Of a stretch of 64,000 nucleotides of DNA, positions 25,598 through 40,805 are shown piece by piece. The position numbers and the translations under genes are program-made. The stretch spans positions 62,001-126,000 of the forward strand of contig JADJTI010000004.1 of NCBI GenBank assembly GCA_016711265.1, in the 5' to 3' direction. Below the pieces are notes generated by a model that saw only the letters and a list, made by a program, of their open reading frames with translations, did not search any database and was not told the DNA's origin. Numbering within the stretch: position 1 is the first letter of the stretch; the number at the start of each line of letters is the position of its first letter. The stretch comes from Austwickia sp. Its GTDB lineage: Bacteria > Actinomycetota > Actinomycetes > Actinomycetales > Dermatophilaceae.

Positions 25598-25906
25598 TCA
25601 CAGCTTGATCTCGATGTTGACGTCCGCCGGCAGGTCGAGACGCATGAGCGAGTCCACGGCCTTCGGCGTCGGATCGACGATGTCGATCAGACGCTTGTGG
25701 GTACGCATCTCGAAGTGCTCCCGGCTGTCCTTGTACTTGTGGGGTGACCGGATGACGACGAAGACGTTCTTCTCCGTCGGCAACGGCACCGGTCCGACGA
25801 CCGTGGCTCCGGCCCGGGTCACCGTGTCAACGATCTTGCGCGCCGAGCTGTCGATGACCTCGTGGTCATACGACTTCAGCCGGATGCGGATCTTTTGTCC
25901 CGCCAT
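25598..25906 (-). CDS. rpsJ: 30S ribosomal protein S10
   Basis: 102 residues, MAGQKIRIRLKSYDHEVIDS to DLPADVNIEIKL, a complete S10. It also acts with NusB/NusG in antitermination in other bacteria. It is the first gene of the S10 operon; the 455-bp region upstream contains its promoter. Confidence 0.98.
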   Translation of the reverse strand: MAGQKIRIRLKSYDHEVIDSSARKIVDTVTRAGATVVGPVPLPTEKNVFVVIRSPHKYKDSREHFEMRTHKRLIDIVDPTPKAVDSLMRLDLPADVNIEIKL

Positions 25907-26159
25907 CGCTTCGTCTGACTCTCTCTCGTCGTCCGCCTGCGTCCGTCCCGCTGCTGGTGGCGCCGACCCCCGAGGTCGGGCGTGTCGGGCTGGTGACGGT
26001 GACCCGGCAGAATCCTTGGAGAGGAGTCAGCGGGCCGATGTCGAGATGCCACCGGCTGCGGGGCTTGAGCGTTCCCCTCCGAGATCGCACCCAAAGGGTG
26101 TCCTGCGCGCGAGGGATGGCTGGCACATGAGTACCCGCCGTGCGTCAAGCAACCGGTCC

Positions 26160-26195
26160 ATAGTGCCAGAGCCCGCCCGGTCACTCCAAATCGCC
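26160..26195 (-). promoter_or_regulatory. Proposed S10 operon promoter with shared GGCGATTTGG block
   Basis: On the minus strand GGCGATTTGGAG (26184-26195) supplies the -35 TTGGAG, and CACTAT (26160-26165) sits 18 bases on as a weak -10. The same GGCGATTTGG block occurs at the same place in the str and L10 operon promoters. The mRNA leader to rpsJ would be about 245 bases. An upstream inverted repeat (26271-26326) resembles the one near the L10 promoter. Confidence 0.5.
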
Positions 26196-26270
26196 GCGTT
26201 GACTCACCTCGAATGCCCGCGTGGGTGGAGTCGTTGACTCATCCGACGATGCCCGCCCGAAGGAGCGGGA

Positions 26271-26326
26271 GCAGGTTCGTCCGAGCGGGTGCGCCCAGCA
26301 GCATGCACCGGATCGGGGGAACCTGC
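26271..26326. repeat. Imperfect inverted repeat upstream of the S10 promoter
   Basis: Two 22-base arms (26271-26292 and 26305-26326) match in 18 positions. Each arm carries GCAGGTTC and GGTGC at its ends, and the centre is CGCCCAGCAGCAT. It is related in sequence to the perfect inverted repeat at 41055-41116. It also lies just after the stop of the lipoprotein gene region, so it could equally act as a terminator. Confidence 0.65.
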
Positions 26327-26361
26327 ACCTGCGGCGGACGGCCGCCCCGACGCCAGGAGGG

Positions 26362-26922
26362 TCAGCCGTTCTTGACGTTGCAGCGCTGCGCCACGACCTG
26401 CGCCAGAGTGCCGGCCGGACGCCACGGCTCGAGGTACCACCGCGCCTTTGTCGGGGCGAAGAGGGCATGGCACACGTACTGTTCGCGCATGCCTGGGGTG
26501 TCGGCCGCAGGCTCTCGGCGAACCACGTCACGCCACCCGGCCTGTGCCCAACTCATTGTGGGATGCCGACGGTGCGCCGCGGTCGGTACCACGGCCAGGG
26601 TGCGCTGCCCGCCCCGAGTGACCCACATGGTCGACACAATCAACCGAGCAGGCGCATCGGGACCACGGCGTGCCGGGGACGATTGCGGCGACCGACTCGG
26701 GCCGGTGGCCCCAGTGTCATCTGCCGGGGACGTACTCGAGGGCAGGCCCGACGCTGAGGAGGGCTGAAGCGTCCTACCCGGGCGTTGGTCGACGGTGAGG
26801 CCGCACCCACCGAGACCGGCCGCGGCGGCCGCCAGCGCGAGGGCCGTCGCACCCGAGCGGGCACGCCGAAGGGCCCGGGCATCGGCCCAGGCCCTTCGGT
26901 CCTGCCGGGGAGGCAGGGTCAC
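26362..26922 (-). CDS. DUF2599-type secreted lipoprotein
   Basis: 186 residues from the GTG at 26922. An Arg-rich start is followed by an Ala/Leu hydrophobic stretch and lipobox LGGC (Cys near residue 40), so it is probably a lipoprotein. Residues ~45-90 are Ser/Pro-rich. The C-terminal ~90 residues contain WAQAGWRDVV, EQYVCHALFAP and WYLEPWRP with CNVKNG at the end, a pattern I associate with DUF2599, whose two Cys may pair. Function is unknown. The start is uncertain: no Shine-Dalgarno is seen, the GTG lies 10 bases past tuf, and the tuf terminator is inside the reading frame. Confidence 0.6.
   Translation of the reverse strand: MTLPPRQDRRAWADARALRRARSGATALALAAAAAGLGGCGLTVDQRPGRTLQPSSASGLPSSTSPADDTGATGPSRSPQSSPARRGPDAPARLIVSTMWVTRGGQRTLAVVPTAAHRRHPTMSWAQAGWRDVVRREPAADTPGMREQYVCHALFAPTKARWYLEPWRPAGTLAQVVAQRCNVKNG
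26866..26899 (-). terminator. tuf terminator
   Basis: A stem with 10 perfect outer pairs (CCGAAGGGCC / GGCCCTTCGG) continues imperfectly to a 3-base centre, 34 bases past the tuf stop. It would end the str operon. It lies within the N-terminal codons of the DUF2599 gene, so expression of that gene needs readthrough or a promoter inside. Confidence 0.75.
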
Positions 26923-26932
26923 GTGCGCATGG

Positions 26933-28126
26933 TCACTTGAGAATCTTGGTGACCCGACCGGCGCCCACCGTCCGACCACCCTCACGGATGGCGAACTTCA
27001 GACCCTCTTCCATGGCGATCGGCTGGATCAGGTCGACCTTCATCTCGGTGTTGTCCCCGGGCATCACCATTTCGGTGCCCTCGGGCAGGTGCACAACGCC
27101 GGTGACGTCCGTGGTCCGGAAGTAGAACTGCGGACGGTAGTTGTCGTAGAACGGCGTGTGCCGCCCGCCCTCGTCCTTGGACAGGATGTAGACGTTGCCC
27201 TCGAACTCGGTGTGCGGGGTGATCGAGGACGGCTTGACGACGACCTGCCCGCGCTCGACGTCCTCACGCTTGGTGCCGCGCAGCAGCAGGCCCACGTTCT
27301 CACCGGCCCGAGCGTCTTCCAGCGTCTTGCGGAACATTTCGATGGCGGTCACCGTGGTCTTAGCGGTCTGCTCGCGGATACCCACGATCTCGACCTCCTC
27401 CATCGGCTTGAGCACGCCACGCTCGACCCGGCCGGTGACGACGGTGCCACGACCGGTGATCGTGAACACGTCCTCGATCGGCATCAGGAACGGCTTGTCG
27501 ATGTCGCGCTCGGGCTGCGGGATCGCCTCGTCGACGGCGTCCATGAGCTTCTGCACGGACTCGGCCCACTCCGCGTCGCCCTCGAGAGCCTTCAGCGCCG
27601 ACACCCGGACCACCGGCAGGTCATCGCCGGGGAACTCGTAGGACGACAGCAGCTCGCGGACCTCCATCTCGACGAGCTCGAGGATTTCCTCGTCGTCGAC
27701 CATGTCGGTCTTGTTGAGCGCGACCACGATGTAGGGCACGCCGACCTGACGAGCCAGCAGGACGTGCTCCTTGGTCTGCGGCATCGGACCGTCGGTGGCC
27801 GCCACCACCAGGATGGCGCCGTCCATCTGGGCCGCACCGGTGATCATGTTCTTGATGTAGTCCGCGTGACCCGGGCAGTCCACGTGCGCGTAGTGACGCG
27901 TCTCGGTCTGGTACTCCACGTGTGCGATCGAGATCGTGATCCCGCGCTGCTTCTCCTCCGGCGCCTTGTCGATCTCGTCGAACGGCGTGAAGGGGTTCAG
28001 GTCCGGGTACTTGTCGTGCAGAACCTTGGTGATCGCGGCCGTCAGCGTGGTCTTGCCGTGGTCGATGTGACCGATGGTGCCGATGTTGACGTGCGGCTTG
28101 GTCCGCTCGAACTTCGCCTTGCCCAC
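26933..28126 (-). CDS. tuf: Elongation factor Tu
   Basis: 397 residues. G1 GHIDHGKT (19-26), the DCPGHADY switch II region, NKTDM and the two beta-barrel domains are complete. It delivers aminoacyl-tRNA to the ribosome. It follows fusA by 114 bp and ends with a strong hairpin. Confidence 0.99.
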   Translation of the reverse strand: MGKAKFERTKPHVNIGTIGHIDHGKTTLTAAITKVLHDKYPDLNPFTPFDEIDKAPEEKQRGITISIAHVEYQTETRHYAHVDCPGHADYIKNMITGAAQMDGAILVVAATDGPMPQTKEHVLLARQVGVPYIVVALNKTDMVDDEEILELVEMEVRELLSSYEFPGDDLPVVRVSALKALEGDAEWAESVQKLMDAVDEAIPQPERDIDKPFLMPIEDVFTITGRGTVVTGRVERGVLKPMEEVEIVGIREQTAKTTVTAIEMFRKTLEDARAGENVGLLLRGTKREDVERGQVVVKPSSITPHTEFEGNVYILSKDEGGRHTPFYDNYRPQFYFRTTDVTGVVHLPEGTEMVMPGDNTEMKVDLIQPIAMEEGLKFAIREGGRTVGAGRVTKILK

Positions 28127-28240
28127 TTGGGTCCTCCTGTTGGACTTGTTGGTTCGCCGTACGACCGCTCGGAGGGACGTGGCGAGTGGTGCTGTGTTTC
28201 GCTATGACGTGAAGAGCATCAGCGGGTGAGTGTACCCGCC

Positions 28241-30343
<2,103 letters not shown>

Positions 30344-30447
30344 TTGCTGTCTCGTCTCGTGATCGGGGTCGGGGTGCGTACGTCGTCGGCTCGGGTCGAT
30401 CGGTACCGGTCACCCGGTGCCGGCCTGGCTGGCAGGCCGGCAGCAGG

Positions 30448-30917
30448 TCACCAGCGGTAGTGCGCGAACGCCTTGTTTGATTCGGCCATCTTGTGGGTGT
30501 CCTCGCGTCGCTTCACCGAGGCGCCCAAGCCGTTGCTGGCGTCCAGGATCTCGTTCATCAACCGGTCGGTCATGGTCTTCTCCCGGCGCTGCCGCGAGTA
30601 CCCCACGAGCCAACGCAGCGACAATGTGGTCGCCCGGCCAGCCTTGACCTCGACCGGCACCTGATAGGTCGCGCCACCCACACGGCGGGACTTGACCTCC
30701 AGCGTGGGACGAATGTTGTCCAGCGCACGCTTGAGCGTCACCACGGGGTCGGTGCCGGTCTTGTCACGGCAACCTTCCAGCGCGCCGTACACGATCTTCT
30801 CGGCGATGGACTTCTTGCCGTCCAGGAGGATCTTGTTCACCAGCTGGGTCACCAGCGGGGAGCCGTAGACCGGGTCGACAACCAGGGGCCGCTTGGGCGC
30901 CGGGCCCTTGCGTGGCA

Positions 30918-30918
<1 letters not shown>
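30448..30918 (-). CDS. rpsG: 30S ribosomal protein S7
   Basis: 156 residues, MPRKGPAPKRPLVVDPVYGS to NKAFAHYRW, the standard length. It nucleates the 16S 3' domain. The ATG shares one base with the rpsL stop (TAATG). Confidence 0.98.
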
Positions 30919-31292
<374 letters not shown>

Positions 31293-31515
31293 GTAGTCTC
31301 CGTTGTCGTCTCGTCTGGGCGCACGCACCGTGCTCATCGCACGACTGCTCCGGCCCGCCTTGGTGGTAAACCCTGATCCGGAACGGATAGGGCGCTCTCC
31401 CCTGCACTTCCCGACCTCGACCCCACGACAGCGATGTCGCGCAAGCACAGTAACGGTCGGACTGCCCGGCGAGAGGACAGCCTGGGACATCAGTCGGCCC
31501 AGGACATGCCCGACC

Positions 31516-31550
31516 AGCCTACCGGCTGCCCCCAGGGCCACCAAATCGCC
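31516..31550 (-). promoter_or_regulatory. Proposed str operon promoter (rpsL)
   Basis: On the minus strand GGCGATTTGGTG (31539-31550) contains -35 TTGGTG. A 17-base spacer leads to TAGGCT (31516-31521), a TANNNT -10. The predicted leader to rpsL is about 217 bases. The -35 block and spacing equal those of the L10 promoter. The rest of the 401-bp rpoC-rpsL gap holds only this and the rpoC hairpin. Confidence 0.65.
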
Positions 31551-31578
31551 CCGGGCAGGGTCGTTTCGGCGCATGCGA

Positions 31579-31617
31579 TGGGGGCATCGGGGACCCAGCG
31601 GTCCCACGACGCCCCCA
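31579..31617 (-). terminator. rpoC terminator
   Basis: An outer 7-bp stem (TGGGGGC / GCCCCCA) encloses an inner GGGACC / GGTCCC hairpin with a CAGC loop, 77 bases past the rpoC stop and just upstream of the str promoter. There is no T tract. Confidence 0.55.
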
Positions 31618-31693
31618 CGTGACGGGCCGTTCGATGCCGGTGGCCAGCGGCGGGGCCTGCGACCAACTCATGGCCGCGAGCCCCGCCCTCGAC

Positions 31694-34600
31694 TCAGTCC
31701 CGATCCAACCCCAGCGTCACATCGTCGAGGCGCACGGCCTCGCCCGAACCCACGCCGAAGGCCTGGTAGTCGAACTGCTGGTAGTCGGGCATGGAGTACA
31801 TCGCGGCCTTGGCCTCCTCGGTGGGCTCCACCCGGACGTTGCGATACCGCGGCAGCCCGGTCCCGGCAGGGATCAGCTTGCCCAGGATCACGTTCTCCTT
31901 CAGGCCCCGCAGCGGGTCGGACTTGGCATGGATCGCCGCGTCCGTGAGCACCCGCGTCGTCTCCTGGAAGGAGGCCGCCGACAGCCACGAGTCCGTGGCC
32001 AGGCTCGCCTTGGTGATCCCCATCAGCTCGGGCCGCCCGGAGGCCGGCTGGCCGCCGCTGGCCACGACCCGGCGGTTCTCCGTCTCGAACTGGCCACGCT
32101 CGGCCATCGACCCCGGAAGGAGATCGGCGTCCCCCGCCTCGATGATGGTCACCCGGCGCAACATCTGGCGCACGATGACCTCGATGTGCTTGTCGTGAAT
32201 CGACACACCCTGCTGGCGGTACACCTTCTGCACCTCATCCACCAAGTGCATCTGGACCGCCCGCGGGCCGAGGATGCGCAACACCTGCTTGGGGTCGATG
32301 TTGCCCATGACCAGCGGCGTCCCGACGTCGATGTGTGTGCCGTCGGCCACCTGCACCCGCCGCCCGCCGAACTCGCCCTCGAACAACCGGGCGCGCTTGG
32401 AGACCGGGTAGGCGTGCTCCTCGCTGCCGTCGTCCGGAGTCAGGACCAGGCGACGGGCCTTGTCCGTGTCCTCGATGCGGACCCGTCCGGTGGCCTCGGC
32501 GATCGGGGCCACGCCCTTGGGGGTCCGGGCCTCGAACAGCTCGACCACACGCGGCAGACCCTGAGTGATGTCCTGGTCACCGGATGACACGCCACCGGTG
32601 TGGAAGGTGCGCATGGTCAGCTGGGTGCCGGGCTCACCGATCGACTGGGCGGCGATGATGCCGACCGCCTCCCCGATGTCCACCAGCGTGCCGGTCGCCA
32701 GCGAGCGCCCGTAACACATGGCGCAGGTGCCGACGTGGCTGTCACAGGTGAGCACCGACCGCACGCGGACCGACTCGATGCCCGCGGCGATCAACGCACC
32801 GATCACCACGTCGCCCAGGTCGACGCCGGCGCGCACCAGCGTCTCCTCGTCCTTGACCACGTCCTCGGCGAGGGTCCGCGCGTACACGGCGTTCTCGACG
32901 TCGTCGTGCGGGGCAAGCTCACCGGAGTCCAGCCGGACAGCGATCGGCAGGCTCAGGCCGCGCTCGGTGCCGCAGTCCTCCTCGCGGATGATGACGTCCT
33001 GGGAGACGTCCACGAGGCGACGGGTCAGGTAGCCGGAGTCGGCGGTCCGCAATGCGGTGTCCGCCAGACCCTTCCGGGCGCCGTGGGTGGAGATGAAGAA
33101 CTCCACCACGGACAGCCCTTCGCGGAAGTTGGCCTTGATCGGGCGGGGGATGATCTCGCCCTTCGGGTTGGCCATCAGGCCACGCATCCCGGCGATCTGG
33201 CGCAACTGGAACCAGTTGCCTCGGGCGCCGGAGGACACCATCCGGTAGATCGGGTTGGTGCGCGGGAAGTGCGCCTGCATCTCCCGGGCCACCTCGTTGG
33301 ACCCCTGGGTCCAGATCTCGATGAGCTCCTGGCGGCGCTCCTCGTCGGTGATCCAACCCTTCTCGTACTGCGTCTGGACCTTGTCGGCCTTGACCTCGTA
33401 GGTCTCCAGGATCTCCGTCTTACGCGGCGGGGTCACCACATCGGAGATGGCCACCGTCGTCCCTGAGCGGGTGGCCCAGTAGAAGCCGGTCTCCTTCAAC
33501 GCGTCGAGGCTGGCTGCGACCTGCACCTTCGAATACCGCTCGGCGAGGTCGTTGACGATGAGCGACAACCGCTTCTTGTCCACGGGAACGTCGACGAAGG
33601 GGTAGTCCGGCGGCAGCGTCATGTTGAAGATCGCGCGCCCCAACGTGGTCTCCAGCGTCAGCGACGCAACCGCGCCGTGCGCGTCGGCCTCGACACCCTC
33701 GGGCAGCTCGAAACCCAGCGGGGGCACAACATCGCGGATGCGCACCTGGATCAGGGAGCCCAACTCGATCTGACCCGCGTCGTAGGCCATCCGGGCTTCG
33801 GCGACGGTGGAGAACCGGCGCAGGGCGCGGCGCCCCTCGGCATCCACCGGTACGTCGTCCCCAGCCTCCTGCGGGAACTCCGCCCGGCCCGACACCGACG
33901 TCAGGTGGAACAGCCCGATGATCATGTCCTGGGTGGGCATGGTCACCGGCCGACCATCGGCCGGCTTGAGGATGTTGTTGCTGGAGAGCATCAGGATCCG
34001 CGCCTCGGCCTGGGCCTCGGCGGACAGCGGCACGTGCACCGCCATCTGGTCACCGTCGAAGTCGGCGTTGAAGGCCGAGCACACCAGAGGGTGGATCTGG
34101 ATGGCTTTGCCTTCGACAAGCTGCGGCTCGAACGCCTGGATGCCGAGCCGGTGCAGGGTCGGTGCCCGGTTGAGCAGCACGGGGTGCTCGGTGATGACCT
34201 CTTCGAGGACATCCCACACGACGGGGCGGGCCCGCTCGACCATCCGCTTGGCGCTCTTGATGTTCTGGGCGTGGTCGAGATCGACCAGACGCTTCATGAC
34301 GAACGGCTTGAACAGCTCCAAAGCCATCTGCTTGGGCAGCCCGCACTGGTGCAACTTGAGCTGCGGACCCACCACGATGACGGACCGTCCGGAGTAGTCC
34401 ACCCGCTTGCCCAGCAGGTTCTGCCGGAACCGGCCCTGCTTGCCCTTGAGCATGTCCGACAACGATTTCAACGGACGGTTTCCCGGTCCGGTGACCGGAC
34501 GTCCGCGGCGGCCGTTGTCGAAGAGCGCGTCGACGGCCTCCTGCAGCATCCGCTTCTCGTTGTTGACGATGATCTCGGGGGCGCCGAGGTCGAGCAGGCG

Positions 34601-35665
34601 CTTGAGCCGGTTGTTCCGGTTGATCACCCGGCGGTAGAGGTCGTTGAGGTCGGAGGTGGCGAACCGCCCACCGTCGAGCTGGACCATCGGACGCAGGTCC
34701 GGCGGGATCACCGGCACACAGTCCAGCACCATGCCCATGGGGTTGTTGCGGGTGGTCTGGAATGCGGTGACGACGCGCAGCCGCTTGATGGCCCGAGTTT
34801 TCTTCTGGCCTCGACCGGTGGCGATCACCTCGCGCAGGATCTCCGACTCCGCATCCAGATCGAAGGTCTCCAGATGCTTCTGCAGGGCCGCAGCCCCCAT
34901 GCTGCCCTCGAAGTAGAGACCGAACCGGTCACGCATCTCGCGGTAGAGCAGCTCGTCGCCCTCAAGGTCCTGCACCTTGAGGTTCTTGAACCGGTCCCAC
35001 ACCTGGTCGAGGCGTTCGATCTGGGCGTCCGCGCGCTTGCGGATGTTGTTCATCTCGCGCTCGGCGCCTTCACGGACCTTGCGCCGGACGTCACCCTTGG
35101 CGCCCTCGGCCTCCAGCTCGGCCAGGTCGCCTTCGAGCTTCTTGGCCCGGTTGTCGATCTCGGCGTCCCGCGCGGACTGGATCTCCTTGCGCTCGACGTC
35201 GATCTGCGCTTCCAAGGACGGCAGGTCTCGGTGACGCCCTTCGGTGTCCACCGAGGTGATCATGTACGCCGCGAAGTAGATGACCTTTTCGAGGTCCTTC
35301 GGCGCCAGGTCGAGCAGATATCCGAGCCGGCTCGGCACGCCCTTGAAGTACCAGATGTGCGTCACGGGGGCCGCAAGCTCGATGTGCCCCATGCGCTCAC
35401 GACGTACCCCGGAACGGGTCACCTCGACGCCACAACGCTCACAGATGATGCCCTTGAACCGCACCCGCTTGTACTTGCCGCAATAGCATTCCCAGTCCCG
35501 GGTGGGACCGAAGATCTTCTCGCAGAACAGGCCGTCCTTCTCCGGCTTGAGGGTTCGGTAATTGATCGTCTCGGGCTTCTTGACCTCACCGTGGCTCCAC
35601 GCACGGATGTCATCCGCGCTGGCCAACCCGATCCGCAACTCGTCAAAGAAGTTGACGTCTAGCAC
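31694..35665 (-). CDS. rpoC: RNA polymerase subunit beta'
   Basis: 1323 residues. The N-terminal zinc ribbon has the pairs CYCG and CERCG. The catalytic motif NADFDGD, holding the active-site Mg, is near residue 532. The bridge helix and trigger loop region follows (SIGEPGTQLTMRTFHTGG). The GTG at 35665 gives VLDVNFFDELRIGLA, the standard actinobacterial start; the frame opens ten codons earlier without conservation. It follows rpoB by 95 bp. Confidence 0.98.
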   Translation of the reverse strand: MLDVNFFDELRIGLASADDIRAWSHGEVKKPETINYRTLKPEKDGLFCEKIFGPTRDWECYCGKYKRVRFKGIICERCGVEVTRSGVRRERMGHIELAAPVTHIWYFKGVPSRLGYLLDLAPKDLEKVIYFAAYMITSVDTEGRHRDLPSLEAQIDVERKEIQSARDAEIDNRAKKLEGDLAELEAEGAKGDVRRKVREGAEREMNNIRKRADAQIERLDQVWDRFKNLKVQDLEGDELLYREMRDRFGLYFEGSMGAAALQKHLETFDLDAESEILREVIATGRGQKKTRAIKRLRVVTAFQTTRNNPMGMVLDCVPVIPPDLRPMVQLDGGRFATSDLNDLYRRVINRNNRLKRLLDLGAPEIIVNNEKRMLQEAVDALFDNGRRGRPVTGPGNRPLKSLSDMLKGKQGRFRQNLLGKRVDYSGRSVIVVGPQLKLHQCGLPKQMALELFKPFVMKRLVDLDHAQNIKSAKRMVERARPVVWDVLEEVITEHPVLLNRAPTLHRLGIQAFEPQLVEGKAIQIHPLVCSAFNADFDGDQMAVHVPLSAEAQAEARILMLSSNNILKPADGRPVTMPTQDMIIGLFHLTSVSGRAEFPQEAGDDVPVDAEGRRALRRFSTVAEARMAYDAGQIELGSLIQVRIRDVVPPLGFELPEGVEADAHGAVASLTLETTLGRAIFNMTLPPDYPFVDVPVDKKRLSLIVNDLAERYSKVQVAASLDALKETGFYWATRSGTTVAISDVVTPPRKTEILETYEVKADKVQTQYEKGWITDEERRQELIEIWTQGSNEVAREMQAHFPRTNPIYRMVSSGARGNWFQLRQIAGMRGLMANPKGEIIPRPIKANFREGLSVVEFFISTHGARKGLADTALRTADSGYLTRRLVDVSQDVIIREEDCGTERGLSLPIAVRLDSGELAPHDDVENAVYARTLAEDVVKDEETLVRAGVDLGDVVIGALIAAGIESVRVRSVLTCDSHVGTCAMCYGRSLATGTLVDIGEAVGIIAAQSIGEPGTQLTMRTFHTGGVSSGDQDITQGLPRVVELFEARTPKGVAPIAEATGRVRIEDTDKARRLVLTPDDGSEEHAYPVSKRARLFEGEFGGRRVQVADGTHIDVGTPLVMGNIDPKQVLRILGPRAVQMHLVDEVQKVYRQQGVSIHDKHIEVIVRQMLRRVTIIEAGDADLLPGSMAERGQFETENRRVVASGGQPASGRPELMGITKASLATDSWLSAASFQETTRVLTDAAIHAKSDPLRGLKENVILGKLIPAGTGLPRYRNVRVEPTEEAKAAMYSMPDYQQFDYQAFGVGSGEAVRLDDVTLGLDRD

Positions 35666-35760
35666 TTGGTGCTTCCCTACTCTCGTTTCGCACAATCACG
35701 CGGGTTCGTACGGGAGTGCCTGGCGGCCCGCACAGGCCTCAGGCGTCGACGGTGACGTCA

Positions 35761-39246
<3,486 letters not shown>

Positions 39247-39334
39247 CGAGGGTCCTTCCACAGGCCTTTGGTTCGGCGGTCAGCACCTGCCGGGTCGCAC
39301 CTCACGGCACCAGGGTGAAATTCAGGCCACAGCG

Positions 39335-39352
39335 CAGCACGACGTCGTGCTG
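39335..39352. repeat. Perfect 18-bp palindrome in the rpoB leader
   Basis: CAGCACGAC is followed directly by its complement GTCGTGCTG, about 89 bases upstream of the rpoB start and downstream of the proposed promoter. As RNA it cannot form a loopless hairpin of full length, so a DNA-binding site is also possible. Confidence 0.6.
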
Positions 39353-39409
39353 GGCGGCGTTTCACGGTTGGCGCGTCATCGCGAGAGGGACAGGGCAGCG
39401 CAAAGCGAC

Positions 39410-39439
39410 AGCATACCGACACTGGCCATCACAGTCCAA
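39410..39439 (-). promoter_or_regulatory. Proposed rpoBC promoter
   Basis: On the minus strand TTGGAC (39434-39439), an 18-base spacer and TATGCT (39410-39415) form a good sigma-A-type promoter. The leader to rpoB is about 155 bases. TATGCT also appears in the tRNA-Trp/secE promoter. Confidence 0.65.
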
Positions 39440-39572
39440 TTGGGTGTATCCTCCCACGCTCGCACCTCCATTGCCGGTACGCCGCGCGGGCCAGTGGGTG
39501 CCCCGACCGGCGCGACCTGCGGCGGAACATCGGGGCGCTCCGTCCGGGGGCGGGAGAAGCCGGGAGACAAGG

Positions 39573-39614
39573 CCAGGGGTGGGGTTCTTCCGATCGGAAG
39601 AACCCCACCCCTGG
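39573..39614 (-). terminator. rplL terminator
   Basis: A perfect 19-bp stem closes a GATC loop, about 100 bases past the rplL stop. It separates rplJ-rplL from rpoB-rpoC, so the polymerase genes rely on their own promoter plus any readthrough. Confidence 0.85.
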
Positions 39615-39715
39615 TGGGCGCGGCAGCGCGGCTGGTGGCCCGCGACGTACCGCTGTCTGTGGACGCGATTCGCGGACGAACCGGATCGCGCCGGATGAAG
39701 CGAGGAGCTGGTGGA

Positions 39716-40105
39716 CTACTTGAGGCTGACCGTGGCCCCGGCGCCCTCCAGGGCCGCCTTCGCCTTCTCGGCGGCCTCCTTGTTGACACCCTCCAGGACC
39801 GCCTTGGGAGCGCCGTCGACGAGGTCCTTGGCCTCCTTCAGGCCGAGGCTGGTCAACGCGCGCACCTCCTTGATGACCTGGATCTTCTTGTCGCCGGCGG
39901 CCTCCAGGACGACGTCGAACTCGTCCTTCTCCTCCTCGGCCGGAGCGGCGTCGCCGCCACCGCCCGCGGGAGCCGCAGCCATCGCGACGGGCGCGGCGGC
40001 CGTGACCCCGAAGGTCTCTTCGAACTGCTTGACGAACTCGGAGAGCTCGATCAGCGTCATCTCCTTGAAGGCGTCAAGGAGCTCGTCGGTGCTGAGCTTG
40101 GCCAT
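39716..40105 (-). CDS. rplL: 50S ribosomal protein L7/L12
   Basis: 129 residues. N-terminal dimerisation part MAKLSTDELLDAFKEMTLIE, an Ala/Gly hinge (~36-58), and the C-terminal factor-binding domain EFDVVLEAAGDKKIQVIKEV to GATVSLK. It forms the stalk that recruits EF-Tu and EF-G. Confidence 0.98.
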   Translation of the reverse strand: MAKLSTDELLDAFKEMTLIELSEFVKQFEETFGVTAAAPVAMAAAPAGGGGDAAPAEEEKDEFDVVLEAAGDKKIQVIKEVRALTSLGLKEAKDLVDGAPKAVLEGVNKEAAEKAKAALEGAGATVSLK

Positions 40106-40169
40106 GGGTGAACCTTTCCGTGGGGAGCCGTGAGTGGCTGTGATGGGTGGGCGGAGCCGCGGTGCGCGG

Positions 40170-40778
40170 TCAGCCCTCGTCGCCACCCGCGGCGACGTCT
40201 TCTGTGGGAGTTGGTGCCGGTTCGTCGGAGCTCGGGGCAGCGTCGGCAGCCGGGGCCGGCGTACCTGCGCTGACCTGGGCACGCAGAGCGTCGATGGTGC
40301 GGGCCGCCTGCGACAGCGGAGCCGCCAACAGGTAGACGGTCTGCGACAGCGATGCCTTCATCGCGCCCGCCAGCTTGGCCAGCAGCACCTCGCGCGATTC
40401 AAGATCGGCCAGCTTGGTGATGTCCTCGGCGGACAGCGGCCGGCCGTCGAGCACCCCGCTCTTGATGATGAGCAGCGGGTTGGCCTTGGCGAAGTCACGC
40501 AGGCTCTTGGCCGCCTCCACGGGATCGCCGGTGATGAAGGCGATCGCCGACGGACCGGTCAGCTGGCCCTCGAACGCGGTGACGCCCGCTTCCTTGGCCG
40601 CACGCTCCGTGAGGGTGTTCTTGACGATCGCGTACGTGCCGTTGGCGCGCAGCGACGTCCGCAGCTCCTTGAGCTGCTTGACGGTCAGGCCACGGTACTC
40701 GGTGAGCACCGCCGCGCCGGACTCCCGGAATCGGTCCGTGAGCTCGGCGATGGCAGCCTGCTTGGCGGGCGTGGCCAT
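40170..40778 (-). CDS. rplJ: 50S ribosomal protein L10
   Basis: 202 residues. The L10 core (1-170) starts MATPAKQAAIAELTDRFRES; the last ~30 residues are an Ala/Pro/acidic tail. The ATG at 40778 has AGGAGG five bases upstream. L10 with L7/L12 normally represses this operon by binding the mRNA leader, which is recognisable here. Confidence 0.97.
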   Translation of the reverse strand: MATPAKQAAIAELTDRFRESGAAVLTEYRGLTVKQLKELRTSLRANGTYAIVKNTLTERAAKEAGVTAFEGQLTGPSAIAFITGDPVEAAKSLRDFAKANPLLIIKSGVLDGRPLSAEDITKLADLESREVLLAKLAGAMKASLSQTVYLLAAPLSQAARTIDALRAQVSAGTPAPAADAAPSSDEPAPTPTEDVAAGGDEG

Positions 40779-40805
40779 GGGGCCTCCTGGGTTGGTCCTC
40801 GGCAA

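Noticed and set aside
25907..26159. TTGACG on the minus strand near 26143 as an S10 promoter -35
   Set aside because: It matches consensus better than TTGGAG but no TANNNT lies at a workable distance downstream.
33677..35662. 661-codon open frame antisense to rpoC
   Set aside because: Shadow frame of rpoC, no start signal and no recognisable product.
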